Notes under the pieces: generated by a model
Told to the model about the DNA's origin: nothing
The model's database searches: none
Seen by the model: only the letters and a program-made list of their open reading frames with translations
DNA from: a virus
Strand: one strand, 5' to 3'
IMG/VR virus record: IMGVR_UViG_3300021598_000858
Location: 1-63,907 of that record
DNA length: 63,907 nucleotides
Program-made: the position numbers and the translations under genes
In this document: positions 31,308 through 39,794 of the stretch, in pieces
Layout: every line of letters begins with the position of its first letter
How positions within the stretch are numbered: the stretch's first letter is position 1

Positions 31308-31508
31308 ATGGAAATAGAAATCACCGAGGAAACAAATATAGATTACAAAGTTCTATTAAAGGAAACGTTACTTAAACTCGTTGGCGCTACTGAAGCAAGC
31401 GACCACCCCCAAGCAGAATATCTGAACAACTTAGCGCTAACCGCTATTGACTACTCGTTCTATTTAGAGGATAATTCGAAGCAGTACCAAGTACGAAAGG
31501 GAAAATAA
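31308..31508 (+). CDS. Small acidic protein, 66 residues
   Basis: Starts MEIEITEETNIDYKVLLKET after GGAAGTT. A reading from 31233 would include the terminator loop and is rejected. Helical, no recognised family. Confidence 0.6.
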   Translation: MEIEITEETNIDYKVLLKETLLKLVGATEASDHPQAEYLNNLALTAIDYSFYLEDNSKQYQVRKGK

Positions 31509-31509
31509 A

Positions 31510-31821
31510 ATGGGTGCTATGAAAGACTTACTTATGTCAAGGCAATACGCAGACGTAGTAGAGAAATATCTACAAGGAGATTCAAACGCTATATATCTAA
31601 TAGATACCGCTATTGGTGCGACGTTAGATATATGCGCCTTACGAACCGACGACGACCAAAGACTATCGGAGTTATTCGATTACCACGACGCACGCGGAGA
31701 AATTGATATGGCTATTGATAGTATTGAACCGCACGCAGAAGCGCTAGGATTAAGAGCGCCTATCTACGACGAAGCCGACGAACGTGACCTTGAAAACGGT
31801 TACGGAATAGACGGAGAGTGA
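31510..31821 (+). CDS. Hypothetical protein, 103 residues
   Basis: An acidic helical protein (LFDYHDARGEIDMAIDSIEP). It starts 2 nt after the previous stop and belongs to the rightward operon of small genes up to 33.8 kb. Function unknown. Confidence 0.62.
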   Translation: MGAMKDLLMSRQYADVVEKYLQGDSNAIYLIDTAIGATLDICALRTDDDQRLSELFDYHDARGEIDMAIDSIEPHAEALGLRAPIYDEADERDLENGYGIDGE

Positions 31822-31823
31822 CC

Positions 31824-31910
31824 ATGGCAACGTGTACATGGTGCGGTGATGAAATGGGCACTAGCAGGTGGGATAACCACAAGTGTATCGAGCCCGACGA
31901 CGAGGAATAA
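31824..31910 (+). CDS. C2HC zinc microprotein, 28 residues
   Basis: MATCTWCGDEMGTSRWDNHK followed by C: Cys-x2-Cys ... His-x-Cys, a single zinc-finger unit. GGAGAGTGACC precedes the ATG. Very short but well spaced. Confidence 0.5.
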   Translation: MATCTWCGDEMGTSRWDNHKCIEPDDEE

Positions 31911-31954
31911 ATATAATATAGAAACCAAGCCCGACTACAAGAAAGAGGCAACGC

Positions 31955-32377
31955 ATGAGTGCTGAGTACTACGACGAGTACGGCAACGAAATTATAGACG
32001 CTGAGATTATTAGCGAGAGCGACGACGCGGTAGAGGAATTACCGCCGTTATGGAACGAGGTTGGACATCACCTCAAAACTAGATTCGATAAACCAATACC
32101 CTTATCAATGATAGACCCTTGCTTAGAGGCTATCGAGAGAGCGAACAACGGTGAGTGGGATTCAATGATTACACTACCCGACGGCAACTTATACAAAGGA
32201 GAACCACAAGCCAGCGTTAGAACCATAGTGGATAGCCATGCGCTTCAACAATGGATAAAGAACCAAGAACTTATCACCATATCCGACGACGAAGGCAATA
32301 TTGTGTGGCAAGGGTACGGAAAGAAAATAACCCTAGCCGAAGGTGTTGCGAGAGAGGAAGGTCAAGATGAGCAGTAA
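31955..32377 (+). CDS. Hypothetical acidic protein, 140 residues
   Basis: An acidic N-terminal 35 residues (EIISESDDAVEELPP) and then an alpha/beta region (QQWIKNQELITISDDEGNIV). GAAAGAGGC lies before the ATG. Not recognised. Confidence 0.62.
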   Translation: MSAEYYDEYGNEIIDAEIISESDDAVEELPPLWNEVGHHLKTRFDKPIPLSMIDPCLEAIERANNGEWDSMITLPDGNLYKGEPQASVRTIVDSHALQQWIKNQELITISDDEGNIVWQGYGKKITLAEGVAREEGQDEQ

Positions 32378-32507
32378 AAAGGATTACTGTTGTTGGGAGT
32401 TTGGTGGAGAGAGAAACCACCAGTACTCGTTGTGGTGTGAGTGCTGTACGGGTTGGTGTAAGACTTGCTCGTATCCTATTGGCTATAAATTAATTGAAAG
32501 TAGGTAA
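32367..32507 (+). CDS. Cys-rich microprotein, 46 residues
   Basis: MSSKKDYCCWEFGGERNHQY followed by CECCTGWCKTC, seven Cys and likely metal-binding. It overlaps the end of the preceding gene by 11 nt. Confidence 0.52.
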   Translation: MSSKKDYCCWEFGGERNHQYSLWCECCTGWCKTCSYPIGYKLIESR

Positions 32508-32512
32508 ATCAA

Positions 32513-32668
32513 ATGAGAGATAATGCAGGAAATGAGATTCTATACACTCCAGCAGAAGAACCAGCTCAACGCTGCGGCTGCGGAGATGCTTGCCCATGTA
32601 GCAAAGAGAGTTCAAATATAGATAACGGACTTCCTATTATAAGTAAGGAAAGAGAGTTACCGCTATGA
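32513..32668 (+). CDS. Cys-cluster microprotein, 51 residues
   Basis: Contains RCGCGDACPCSKESS, with four Cys in nine residues. ATGA overlap with the next gene. Function unknown. Confidence 0.52.
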   Translation: MRDNAGNEILYTPAEEPAQRCGCGDACPCSKESSNIDNGLPIISKERELPL

Positions 32669-32811
32669 AATGCTCAAAGTGTTTGGTCGAATACGACAAC
32701 GGCGAGGTAATCGCCCCTATTGATGAGAGCGCTATTGACGAAGCAAGTGAAATGGGTGTAGCGTTCTGCGTAATGTGCGTGCCACCGAAAGGTGACCAAG
32801 CACCGTTCTAA
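32665..32811 (+). CDS. Zinc-knuckle microprotein, 48 residues
   Basis: Starts MKCSKCLVEYDNGEVIAPID and contains FCVMCVPP, two C-x2-C pairs of a treble-clef-like fold. It is coupled to both neighbours. Confidence 0.56.
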   Translation: MKCSKCLVEYDNGEVIAPIDESAIDEASEMGVAFCVMCVPPKGDQAPF

Positions 32812-32820
32812 GGAGAAAAA

Positions 32821-33243
32821 GTGCAGACGTTCTTACCGCTTCCTGACTTCAAAGAGAGCGCTCGAGTTCTTGACGATAAGAGATTAGGTAAGCAGAGAGT
32901 TGAAGCCTATCAAGTCATGCGTGTATTAGCGGGCATGACAAAAGGTTGGCGCAACCACCCCGCCGTTCTTATGTGGAGAGATTACGAGGGCGCGTTGTAT
33001 GAGTACGGCCGATTAGTTTGTGTCGAGTGGCGCGAACGTGGCTTCAATGATTCCCTATTGGAAGCCTTCCCCAAAGATAAGGTAGTATTACCACCATGGC
33101 TAGGTTACGACGAGTTCCACACTTCGCACCAAGCCAACTTAGTCAGGAAATTACCCGAGCATTATCGTAAGTACTTTCCCGAAGTAGATGAACACTTGCC
33201 CTACTATTGGCCTACAAAGGAGACAACATGGCTAGAAAAATAG
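32821..33243 (+). CDS. Pyrimidine-dimer-glycosylase-like protein (MSMEG_6728 family)
   Basis: A 140-residue protein with a GTG start, 4 nt after AGGAGA. MQTFLPLPDFKESARVLDDK, then RLGKQRVEAYQV and GWRNHPAVLMWRDYE, match the MSMEG_6728/Pyr_excise family related to T4 endonuclease V, which removes UV pyrimidine dimers. In T4 EndoV the nucleophile is the N-terminal Thr. Here the equivalent position is Gln/Thr (MQT), so activity is not certain. Confidence 0.75.
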   Translation: MQTFLPLPDFKESARVLDDKRLGKQRVEAYQVMRVLAGMTKGWRNHPAVLMWRDYEGALYEYGRLVCVEWRERGFNDSLLEAFPKDKVVLPPWLGYDEFHTSHQANLVRKLPEHYRKYFPEVDEHLPYYWPTKETTWLEK

Positions 33244-33533
33244 AAAGAACCTTCAAAGCAACGTTGATGAAAAATACCGTAAAAGGTGGCGCGTGGAAGG
33301 TTACATACACAATTACCGAAAGCCGTAGCAACGGTTTAGGCGGATATGATGAAATTGAAATTGATAACAACGTTACTGCGTGGGCTAATGCGAGCGCGGG
33401 AAAGAGATATATTAAAGAAAGAGTTCAGCAACTTACGCCAAGAAAGAGCGTAAAGCTCACTGTGGCCAATGAAGATGAGAACGGCAAACCGATTAAACTT
33501 CAAGGTACTTTAATATATAAGCAGGATATTTAA
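33228..33533 (+). CDS. Hypothetical basic beta protein, 101 residues
   Basis: The start at 33228 follows GGAGACAAC. Alternating polar/hydrophobic strands (TFKATLMKNTVKGGAWKVTY), no known family. It overlaps the end of the glycosylase-like gene by 16 nt. Confidence 0.6.
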   Translation: MARKIERTFKATLMKNTVKGGAWKVTYTITESRSNGLGGYDEIEIDNNVTAWANASAGKRYIKERVQQLTPRKSVKLTVANEDENGKPIKLQGTLIYKQDI

Positions 33534-33629
33534 ATGAGTAATCCAATTATCCCTGAACCTCTGTGGGATAGGCCGATGCCCAATATACCTGACGAAGAGA
33601 TTTACGAAGACGACGACGATGAAGATTAG
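33534..33629 (+). CDS. Acidic peptide, 31 residues
   Basis: MSNPIIPEPLWDRPMPNIPD and an Asp/Glu tail. The ATG overlaps the preceding stop (TAAATG). Short and without a motif. Confidence 0.4.
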   Translation: MSNPIIPEPLWDRPMPNIPDEEIYEDDDDED

Positions 33630-33768
33630 AGATGAAGTTATGGCGTTGTTTCTGCGTAGGAGAGCCGACAAAGCGTTTAAATTAGCCACTTGCTACACCT
33701 GCAATAGAACAATGCTTGTAACCAAAGAGAACCTTAGGGTGTATAACTACTGTTCCTCATGTAAATAG
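33619..33768 (+). CDS. Zinc-knuckle microprotein, 49 residues
   Basis: A basic N-terminus (ALFLRRRADKAFKLA) and then TCYTCNRT...YCSSCK, a four-Cys knuckle. It is the last gene of the rightward operon before terminator 33814-33851. Confidence 0.55.
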   Translation: MKIRDEVMALFLRRRADKAFKLATCYTCNRTMLVTKENLRVYNYCSSCK

Positions 33769-33813
33769 TCTTTTATCCAAAGCGTTTAGGGTCAGCCTCT
33801 ACCCCTTAACGCA

Positions 33814-33853
33814 AGAAAGGCCACCTAGTTTCGGGTCTAGGTGGCCTTTCTGC
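33814..33853. terminator. Strong convergent terminator
   Basis: A 15-bp stem AGAAAGGCCACCTAG/CTAGGTGGCCTTTCT with an 8-nt loop. It separates the rightward block from the leftward nrdJ block. Confidence 0.85.
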
Positions 33854-33982
33854 TTAGTGCCCTGTTAAAGAGCGCCAAATATCTACGCTTATCCTGTTTG
33901 CTATGTATAGGGCAAATAGATTTAAAATAAGTTGCGGTAGTACTCCGTTAGTCTTTTTCTTTATTGGTGTTAAGACGGCCAT
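33854..33982 (-). CDS. Small membrane peptide, 42 residues
   Basis: MAVLTPIKKKTNGVLPQLIL with a hydrophobic centre (LPQLILNLFALYIA) and a basic start. It overlaps the 3' end of the secreted-protein gene by 13 nt, and its stop abuts the convergent terminator. Modest confidence because of size. Confidence 0.48.
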   Translation of the reverse strand: MAVLTPIKKKTNGVLPQLILNLFALYIANRISVDIWRSLTGH

Positions 33983-34398
33983 TTTACGTTTCCATTAACT
34001 ACGAATACTAACCCTAGAGAGTCTCCCTTGGATAGATAAACTTCGTTGATTCCTGTTTGCGCCCAACCCCACTCGTTAAATAAAGGTAGAACGCTGTGTC
34101 TTTTAATTAGAATAGCCCAATATGCTTCTGCTGGTGGCATGTCTTTGCATAGCTCCATCGAGGCATCTGGTCTGCCATTCACTCTACATACGACTGCATT
34201 TCCATATTTTTCGGTGCCTTCTATTTTATAATCCGCATTTTTTAATAGAACTAGGGCATTTGTATTGTCTGCCGCGGATATACAGCTCGAGCTCACCTGG
34301 TTGACGTTGTCATCTACATAAAGATTTATGCAGTTATCAGGCTTATTAACATAGAATAAGCCACCTACAATTAAAGCGATTCCCGCAAGAAACTTCAT
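33970..34398 (-). CDS. Secreted protein, DUF4430/SCO2322-like
   Basis: A 142-residue protein starting at 34398 (ATGA overlap with the reductase stop). The N-terminal signal MKFLAGIALIVGGLFYV predicts export or anchoring. The C-terminal pattern (YWAILIKR ... WGWAQTGINEVYLSKGDSLG) resembles DUF4430/transcobalamin-like modules of actinobacterial secreted proteins. If that is right, a corrinoid-related role next to the AdoCbl-dependent reductase would be notable, but the match is distant. Confidence 0.6.
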   Translation of the reverse strand: MKFLAGIALIVGGLFYVNKPDNCINLYVDDNVNQVSSSCISAADNTNALVLLKNADYKIEGTEKYGNAVVCRVNGRPDASMELCKDMPPAEAYWAILIKRHSVLPLFNEWGWAQTGINEVYLSKGDSLGLVFVVNGNVKWPS

Positions 34399-36422
34399 GC
34401 TTGTGGCACCTCGCAATAATCATTTGAGCAATACTTCTCACCAATTGCGTCCGCGGCCATACCAGCATAGACATCTGTGAAGTCAATAGGCAGTAATTTG
34501 AAAGTGTACTTTTCGTATTCTGCTTCTGTTATCTGTGTATATGGCATTTGCGGGTAAGTCTCGTTCCCCATGGGTAAGAAGGAAACGGTTTTGAGTTGCC
34601 CGTCAAACATGTGTAGAACTGTTCCTACGGCGTCTTTTTCAGTATTTGAATTAAAGGATACTGTAACGCTAACGCTGTTGTCTGACCAATGGCGCTGTGC
34701 AGTTGCCGCCAGTGACATCTTTTCGTAGATTGATACATCTTTTTCTGACCTTAGAGCATCTGATTTAATAGGGAAGTAGACAACGCTAGTAGTCTTAGGA
34801 GATTCCGAGGCCTTTTCTACTTTATAACCTGACGCTTTAAATAAAGGTAGCATTGGGTCTTCGTTGCTGAAACGAATAGCTCGCAAGAAGTATTGGCCGC
34901 CAGGAGTCCAGTGAACTCCAGGAGATTCTCCCGCTAATATAGAAACCGTGCCAGAAGGCTTGACTGTGGTTGTTTTAATTGATTCTCGAATGCCAAGCCA
35001 CTCAGAGTAAACGCGGTCATAGTCCTGAATGACGGAATAACCCTCGTCCATCCACTCACGTAATACGGGAAGCCCTACGCGGTCTGCAAAATTAGCCACA
35101 CCAGACATAGAGGTTCCAATACGACGATTGCGTTGCATGATTGCGTTAGTTTCTTCCCAGTGGGTAGGCAACAACGTAACAGTCTTAGCGTATAGGTAAG
35201 CAAACTTTAAAGTACGAAGATAATCTTCTTTAGATTCATGGCGGTTGAGATAGGTCTCTACCAAAGTACAGCACTCAAAGGATTCCAAAGATTGCTCAGC
35301 GCATGGATTGTAGCCCGCGGCTCTCCAGTCCTTGTTGTTGGCAGGGTCAGCCAAACGACCGTACTTGCGAGTAACATCCATCCAGATAACACCAGGCTCA
35401 CCGTTCAAAGAAATGCCTGAAACTATGTGTTCTAAATTAGAACCAACGGATACTTCTACAGAGTTGTTGGACATCCAGGCCCAGCCAGGAGCTGCGGCAT
35501 CGTACGAGTTACGTTCAGGGTATTTAGCGGGGTTCTTTAAATTAAGAAACTCTTGGTCATCAAGTCTTCCCATCAACAGCTCAGCTGAACGTCTCACATT
35601 GCCAGAGACTACGCAAACTCCAATTAGATTACCCAAATCGGCAATATCTACTCTTGTTAATTTAGAACCCGCCCTCTTTTTATTAAAGATGCGGCGAATA
35701 TGATTGTGAAGCTTCTCAAGCGGCTCATGACCTGCAGCTGTGCCGCCAAAGGTTTTGATAGGGGTACCTGCTGGTCTTATCAGGGAGTAATCAAATACAT
35801 AAATGGACTGTTCTGGTTTTAAGTAGGAGTTAATAAGCAGGCTAACTGACTCCACCCATCCCTCCCTGGTATCAGGAATCTGGATTGTTACCTCTGGGAG
35901 TTTTGGTTCATAAATTAAAAAGTCTTTGTCCGCACCCTTGTCATCAAAGCCGACTCCAACGCCCAACATTGATGCTTCCATGAGGAAAGCAAATGGTTTA
36001 GCGGGGTCTAACTTAGTCATGCTAGAGGTAGACACAAAAGCACAGTTTTGTAAAGCCGCGGAGTTCTTGAGCTCATTCACCAGCGGAGTTCCCATAACCC
36101 ACAGCCCACGTCCAGGCGGGGTCCACTTTAAATTAAATAGGCGGTCAAACGCTTCTTTGGCGGAAGACTGCGCCTTGGCGTCATTCCATGGAAGGCGGCT
36201 AGTTTTAGCGTGGTCCTTCTGAAGTGAGTACATGCCCTCGATTACTCGTTGGCAAACATCTACCCAAGTCTCTTTGGTGCCGTCCTCTTTTAGTCGGGAG
36301 TAGGTGCGAAGGAAAGTAATCTCTCCTACCGAGTTACCTGCCGCATCTTTATAACCCCAAGGTACTTTCTTACTGCGATAGTCCTTTAGGAAATCTTCTG
36401 CTAGTCGGAAACTCAGTGCCAT
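34395..36422 (-). CDS. nrdJ: Adenosylcobalamin-dependent ribonucleoside-triphosphate reductase (class II)
   Basis: A 675-residue monomeric-type class II RNR that reduces NTPs to dNTPs using 5'-deoxyadenosylcobalamin. Features are LQNCAFVST (first redox Cys region, about residue 125), MLGVGVGFDDKG, NPCAEQSLESFECC (thiyl-radical Cys region), TVKPSGTVSILAGESPGVHW, and a C-terminal Cys pair region (KYCSNDYCEV) for re-reduction. The length matches Lactobacillus-type RTPR (about 700). A good ribosome site (AAGGGAG) precedes the ATG. The phage also encodes a cob(I)alamin adenosyltransferase (55280-55879). Confidence 0.9.
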   Translation of the reverse strand: MALSFRLAEDFLKDYRSKKVPWGYKDAAGNSVGEITFLRTYSRLKEDGTKETWVDVCQRVIEGMYSLQKDHAKTSRLPWNDAKAQSSAKEAFDRLFNLKWTPPGRGLWVMGTPLVNELKNSAALQNCAFVSTSSMTKLDPAKPFAFLMEASMLGVGVGFDDKGADKDFLIYEPKLPEVTIQIPDTREGWVESVSLLINSYLKPEQSIYVFDYSLIRPAGTPIKTFGGTAAGHEPLEKLHNHIRRIFNKKRAGSKLTRVDIADLGNLIGVCVVSGNVRRSAELLMGRLDDQEFLNLKNPAKYPERNSYDAAAPGWAWMSNNSVEVSVGSNLEHIVSGISLNGEPGVIWMDVTRKYGRLADPANNKDWRAAGYNPCAEQSLESFECCTLVETYLNRHESKEDYLRTLKFAYLYAKTVTLLPTHWEETNAIMQRNRRIGTSMSGVANFADRVGLPVLREWMDEGYSVIQDYDRVYSEWLGIRESIKTTTVKPSGTVSILAGESPGVHWTPGGQYFLRAIRFSNEDPMLPLFKASGYKVEKASESPKTTSVVYFPIKSDALRSEKDVSIYEKMSLAATAQRHWSDNSVSVTVSFNSNTEKDAVGTVLHMFDGQLKTVSFLPMGNETYPQMPYTQITEAEYEKYTFKLLPIDFTDVYAGMAADAIGEKYCSNDYCEVPQA

Positions 36423-36533
36423 ATTTTTTTCTCCCTTATCTAAAAAGTTAATTCTACTAGTGCGTTACAGTGCTTGGGAAACTATGCTGTTTCAGGGTCT
36501 TGCATGGTTCTCTTATATGATAATAAGAAAGCC

Positions 36534-38000
36534 TTACTCTTCGATGGCACCCTTGATTATTTGAGTGGTTTGCTCCTCATTTAACCCGCCATTTGGCAAC
36601 TCTCTAAGTGCTTGAGCCTTGTCTCCGAAGATAGAACTTAGCACACCAGCGCTGCCTTGTCGCTCTACCGTCATGCGAATAAACTCACGAGAATCGTCCA
36701 ATTCTTTTGTTGTTTTGATTAATTTAAACAGGCGGTCTATCTCCTGAGAAACGTTAGGGTCAGCATATCCACCATTCATTTCTTCAGCAAAACGCATAAA
36801 AGCAACTCTTTGGCCCTGCATTTCTATAACAGCATTAATTAAAGCCTTAAGTTGTTCTTTACTCTTTACCTCTACTGGTAACTTAAAAGCACACATAGAT
36901 TGAGGTTTAAAAGCGGGGCAGTTAGCGGCTACAAAACAGGTGTCACATGCCCTAAGTGAAGTGCTATGGGATGAAACTGTGGTGACATCTTTAATGACGC
37001 CATCGGCATCAATTTCACTCTTTGTATCAAATCCAAAGACGGGAAGATTGGCGTATTCGTCAGCATTTCGTGGTTCAAGTTTCCGTGTATGAATACCCTT
37101 ATTATCATATACGGCAGGTGGGGTTTCCCCACTTTGCTCCACTTCTCTCCCCTCACTATTATCATATAACAGCGGGTCATCTGGGCTATTGGTCATCTTG
37201 TTCATCCTTATCTCGAACTGCTCATAAGACCACACCGCTAACTTACAGACTTCCTGCGGGTCATCCTCGATTATCTTATCAATGTCCAAGCCAGCCTTTT
37301 CGTAGATTGCCTTGTACCTTGGGCGTGCTTGTTCCTTCATCTTCTTTGGATAACGAACTAGTCTAGTGCCATCCCAAATGATTGTTTCACCGTGCATCAT
37401 CGGTGAAAGCCACGATAAGGTGCTGGCACTTTCAAATATAATAGAACGCAGGTTGTCAGGTTTGGCACACCCTAATGCATGCCACCTGGTCCCTTCCCGC
37501 TTGCTGTGTAGGCGGGTAGCGCTGGCAAGTCTGCTATCTATCTCAATAGCGTCTCCTGGGATAGCGATGTCCAAATAGTAGTCAACTAGCCTTTGAAGCC
37601 CATTTAAATCGGTCTGTGGTTGCCATACAGGAATGAACTTACCTGGTGGTAGCTCGGACCATACCTTCTGTCTGTGGCTCTCTACCCAAGCTGGGTCAAT
37701 GGTGGGGCTGTTAATCTCAAATACGGTATTGAGCCTATCTATATTAACGGCTACGAAATGTTCGTACCCTGCGGCAAACTCTTCGAGCTCATCAGCTGAC
37801 AGCTTCAGGGTTTTAGGTAAGCCTGGGTGTACATAAATATAGAAATCTTTATTAAAGTAATTTTCTAATAGATACTCTTTGGTCTTAGGTAGACCGCGGC
37901 TCACCAGGCGATGGTAGCTGACGCCAACGTGGTTGGCGGTTGTCTCTTCAAGAATTACTCTATTTGAAGGTACCTCAGCGCCTAAATAGACAATTTTCAC
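36534..38000 (-). CDS. Large protein with possible TGT/DpdA-like TIM barrel
   Basis: A 488-residue protein with GTG start overlapping the preceding TGA. The first 250 residues (DFYIYVHPGLPKTLKLSADE, then FIPVWQPQTD, GDAIEIDSRLA, GTRWHALGCAKPD, TLSWLSPMMHGE) have the strand/loop rhythm of a TIM barrel like tRNA-guanine transglycosylases, including DpdA enzymes that insert 7-deazaguanines into DNA. The C-terminal half has a Cys cluster (CDTCFVAANCPAFKPQSMC) and a long helical region. No preQ0 synthesis genes (queC/D/E, folE) are in the window, so the assignment is tentative. Confidence 0.5.
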   Translation of the reverse strand: MKIVYLGAEVPSNRVILEETTANHVGVSYHRLVSRGLPKTKEYLLENYFNKDFYIYVHPGLPKTLKLSADELEEFAAGYEHFVAVNIDRLNTVFEINSPTIDPAWVESHRQKVWSELPPGKFIPVWQPQTDLNGLQRLVDYYLDIAIPGDAIEIDSRLASATRLHSKREGTRWHALGCAKPDNLRSIIFESASTLSWLSPMMHGETIIWDGTRLVRYPKKMKEQARPRYKAIYEKAGLDIDKIIEDDPQEVCKLAVWSYEQFEIRMNKMTNSPDDPLLYDNSEGREVEQSGETPPAVYDNKGIHTRKLEPRNADEYANLPVFGFDTKSEIDADGVIKDVTTVSSHSTSLRACDTCFVAANCPAFKPQSMCAFKLPVEVKSKEQLKALINAVIEMQGQRVAFMRFAEEMNGGYADPNVSQEIDRLFKLIKTTKELDDSREFIRMTVERQGSAGVLSSIFGDKAQALRELPNGGLNEEQTTQIIKGAIEE

Positions 38001-38110
38001 TTACGCTTGCTCCAGGTGATTCCACACTTGGAGCATAAATATGCTTCTCCGCTAACGTAATCTAATACATTACCATCGCATCCACGAGGGCAGGTTATCT
38101 TTTCACTCAT
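37997..38110 (-). CDS. Zinc-ribbon microprotein, 37 residues
   Basis: MSEKITCPRGCDGNVLDYVS and CSKCGITWSKRK, a C-x3-C ... C-x2-C ribbon. ATGA overlap upstream and GTGA overlap downstream. Confidence 0.58.
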   Translation of the reverse strand: MSEKITCPRGCDGNVLDYVSGEAYLCSKCGITWSKRK

Positions 38111-38565
38111 AGCCGTGGGTCCTCCTTGAAGGCATCCTGTTGTTTTTCAATCTCTTCTACGATTTCAGACCAGGCTTTGACACCCTTACGGCTGTCAGGC
38201 CTGAACTCTTCTCTTATGTACAACGGCTGTAAAAATACCAAAGTCGTCATACCAATTTCAAGTAACTGGGTCACTAATTCTGGGTCGGATGTTATTACAT
38301 ACTCTACAGGGCCCTGAGACCTTACCCACTCAACCTGTCTTAGTTTTGGGTTATCGCCAATGGAAGGAACTTTTTTGTAATCAATTAAATCATCAAAGTT
38401 ATTGATACGCTGTTGGCGTAGCCAATGGTCGTCTTTATCTACGTCTTCACATAGAACAAGAACGCGATGTTTTTCTTTTAAACTTCTGTACAGCGCCATA
38501 CCATTTGGGATGGGGGCGCTTTTATCATTTCTTAGTACGCCGTCTAAAAATACTAATATTGCCAC
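38107..38565 (-). CDS. HAD-like protein
   Basis: A 152-residue Rossmannoid protein. The N-terminal LVFLDGVLRN is a HAD motif I variant (a single Asp where DxD is usual), followed by VLVLCEDVDKDD and EYVITSDPELVTQLLEIG. The missing second Asp may reduce phosphatase activity. It lies between the nucleotidyltransferase-like gene and a zinc microprotein. Substrate unknown. Confidence 0.6.
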   Translation of the reverse strand: MAILVFLDGVLRNDKSAPIPNGMALYRSLKEKHRVLVLCEDVDKDDHWLRQQRINNFDDLIDYKKVPSIGDNPKLRQVEWVRSQGPVEYVITSDPELVTQLLEIGMTTLVFLQPLYIREEFRPDSRKGVKAWSEIVEEIEKQQDAFKEDPRL

Positions 38566-38577
38566 AGATAGACCCTA

Positions 38578-39507
38578 TCACTTGTAGTGTGTAGCCGCTC
38601 TCCTTATCAGAGTGCTAGTCGATGGCAATTCCATGCCATACGTTTGTGCTTCAAACTCTTTTTTGGTTTTTGCTGAAATTTCTTTTAGTTGCTTTAACGC
38701 TTGTACAACTCCAGATGCTTTTCCAGCTTGCCAACGATAATTATATACATCAGCGTATCCTTGTCCAGAGGCGCTAAATGCGTATTTGCGGCCATGGTGG
38801 ATATCTTCAAATAAAGCAGCGCCCTGTTCTACCGCAAGCTTTAATGCAGCTTCCGCATTGCGCCTTGCAACATCAGTTGTTGCTGCCCCTACTGTTGTTA
38901 AGGCGTCAGAATATCTAGACAAAATGTCAACTGCCATAGACTTATCCTGTTCTACCTTTCTATTCCATATTTGATTCTGCGGAACTCCGCGAACCTCTGG
39001 CATCACAGTCCAATCATCGTTTGTCAAGCTATAGGCTGCATACGGTTTTATGGAACGGATGTCAGACTGTACATTAACATAGAATGTCAATTCAAATACA
39101 TCTAGAAAATTTGATGTCGCCTGGTGGAGGGTTTGGAATCCCTCGTTAAACATCTGGGAAATCTCTTTATCGCTAAGCCCTTTGTATTTAGGATTAGACT
39201 GTCTAAACATTAAATAGTTAATTCCAATTAAACAATCAAGGTCCGCTGGTTTGCGAGCTGCTGACCACTGGTAGCTTACAGCTGAGCCAGCTAGCCAAAC
39301 ATGTGCGTAGGCCTCTGGGTTATAAAAGCTCTGCTTTAAATGGTCAAATAGGATTCTTAAAATTAAAGAACGGATATGAGGAACAATCTTGCCGTTCCTA
39401 AACAACCTAGGGTCAAGCCCAGCTCCAGGGGTGCTGAAGTATGAGGTTTCTGACGGCGTTAGGGCAACTGGTTGTGCTTGCCGTACAAGCGCGTCGTAAT
39501 AACTCAT
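38578..39507 (-). CDS. Nucleotidyltransferase-fold protein
   Basis: A 309-residue protein. VWLAGSAVSYQWSAARKPAD followed by LDCLIGI has the G-S ... D-x-D signature of the pol-beta nucleotidyltransferase superfamily (about residues 70-96). A helical C-terminus follows. It could modify nucleic acid, protein or small molecules. Similar genes occur in large actinophages. The start follows a modest ribosome site. Confidence 0.64.
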   Translation of the reverse strand: MSYYDALVRQAQPVALTPSETSYFSTPGAGLDPRLFRNGKIVPHIRSLILRILFDHLKQSFYNPEAYAHVWLAGSAVSYQWSAARKPADLDCLIGINYLMFRQSNPKYKGLSDKEISQMFNEGFQTLHQATSNFLDVFELTFYVNVQSDIRSIKPYAAYSLTNDDWTVMPEVRGVPQNQIWNRKVEQDKSMAVDILSRYSDALTTVGAATTDVARRNAEAALKLAVEQGAALFEDIHHGRKYAFSASGQGYADVYNYRWQAGKASGVVQALKQLKEISAKTKKEFEAQTYGMELPSTSTLIRRAATHYK

Positions 39508-39514
39508 TTAGGTA

Positions 39515-39733
39515 TTATAGTTCTTTTTCCCGCCGCTCTTTGTGCATAACATCCGTATCGAGGTTGAATTTGCTTGGATGTTCCGCTTTATCTGTCTTTA
39601 TTGGTGTCATATAGCCACATTGACTATGAGCATTAATAAATTGTTGTGCCCACATCATGACCATTGACTCATTCTCTTCAACTTCTGCTTGAAAAGATGC
39701 CACGCATACGCATGTCATTTCTACGAACGCCAT
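39515..39733 (-). CDS. Hypothetical protein, 72 residues
   Basis: A small protein with TCVCVASFQAEVEENES and a charged C-terminus (HKERREKEL). A promoter-like sequence lies upstream (39751-39781). No family is recognised. Confidence 0.58.
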   Translation of the reverse strand: MAFVEMTCVCVASFQAEVEENESMVMMWAQQFINAHSQCGYMTPIKTDKAEHPSKFNLDTDVMHKERREKEL

Positions 39734-39750
39734 AGGACCCGCCCCCTTGT

Positions 39751-39781
39751 AGTGTATTTACAGTATACTCCTGCGGTACAG
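39751..39781 (-). promoter_or_regulatory. Weak copy of leftward promoter motif
   Basis: On the minus strand TTTAGCCTGTAC followed by TACACT at 19-nt spacing. It resembles the motif at 2519, 6647 and 8758 but with poorer spacing. Confidence 0.3.
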
Positions 39782-39794
39782 GCTAAATACGGGC

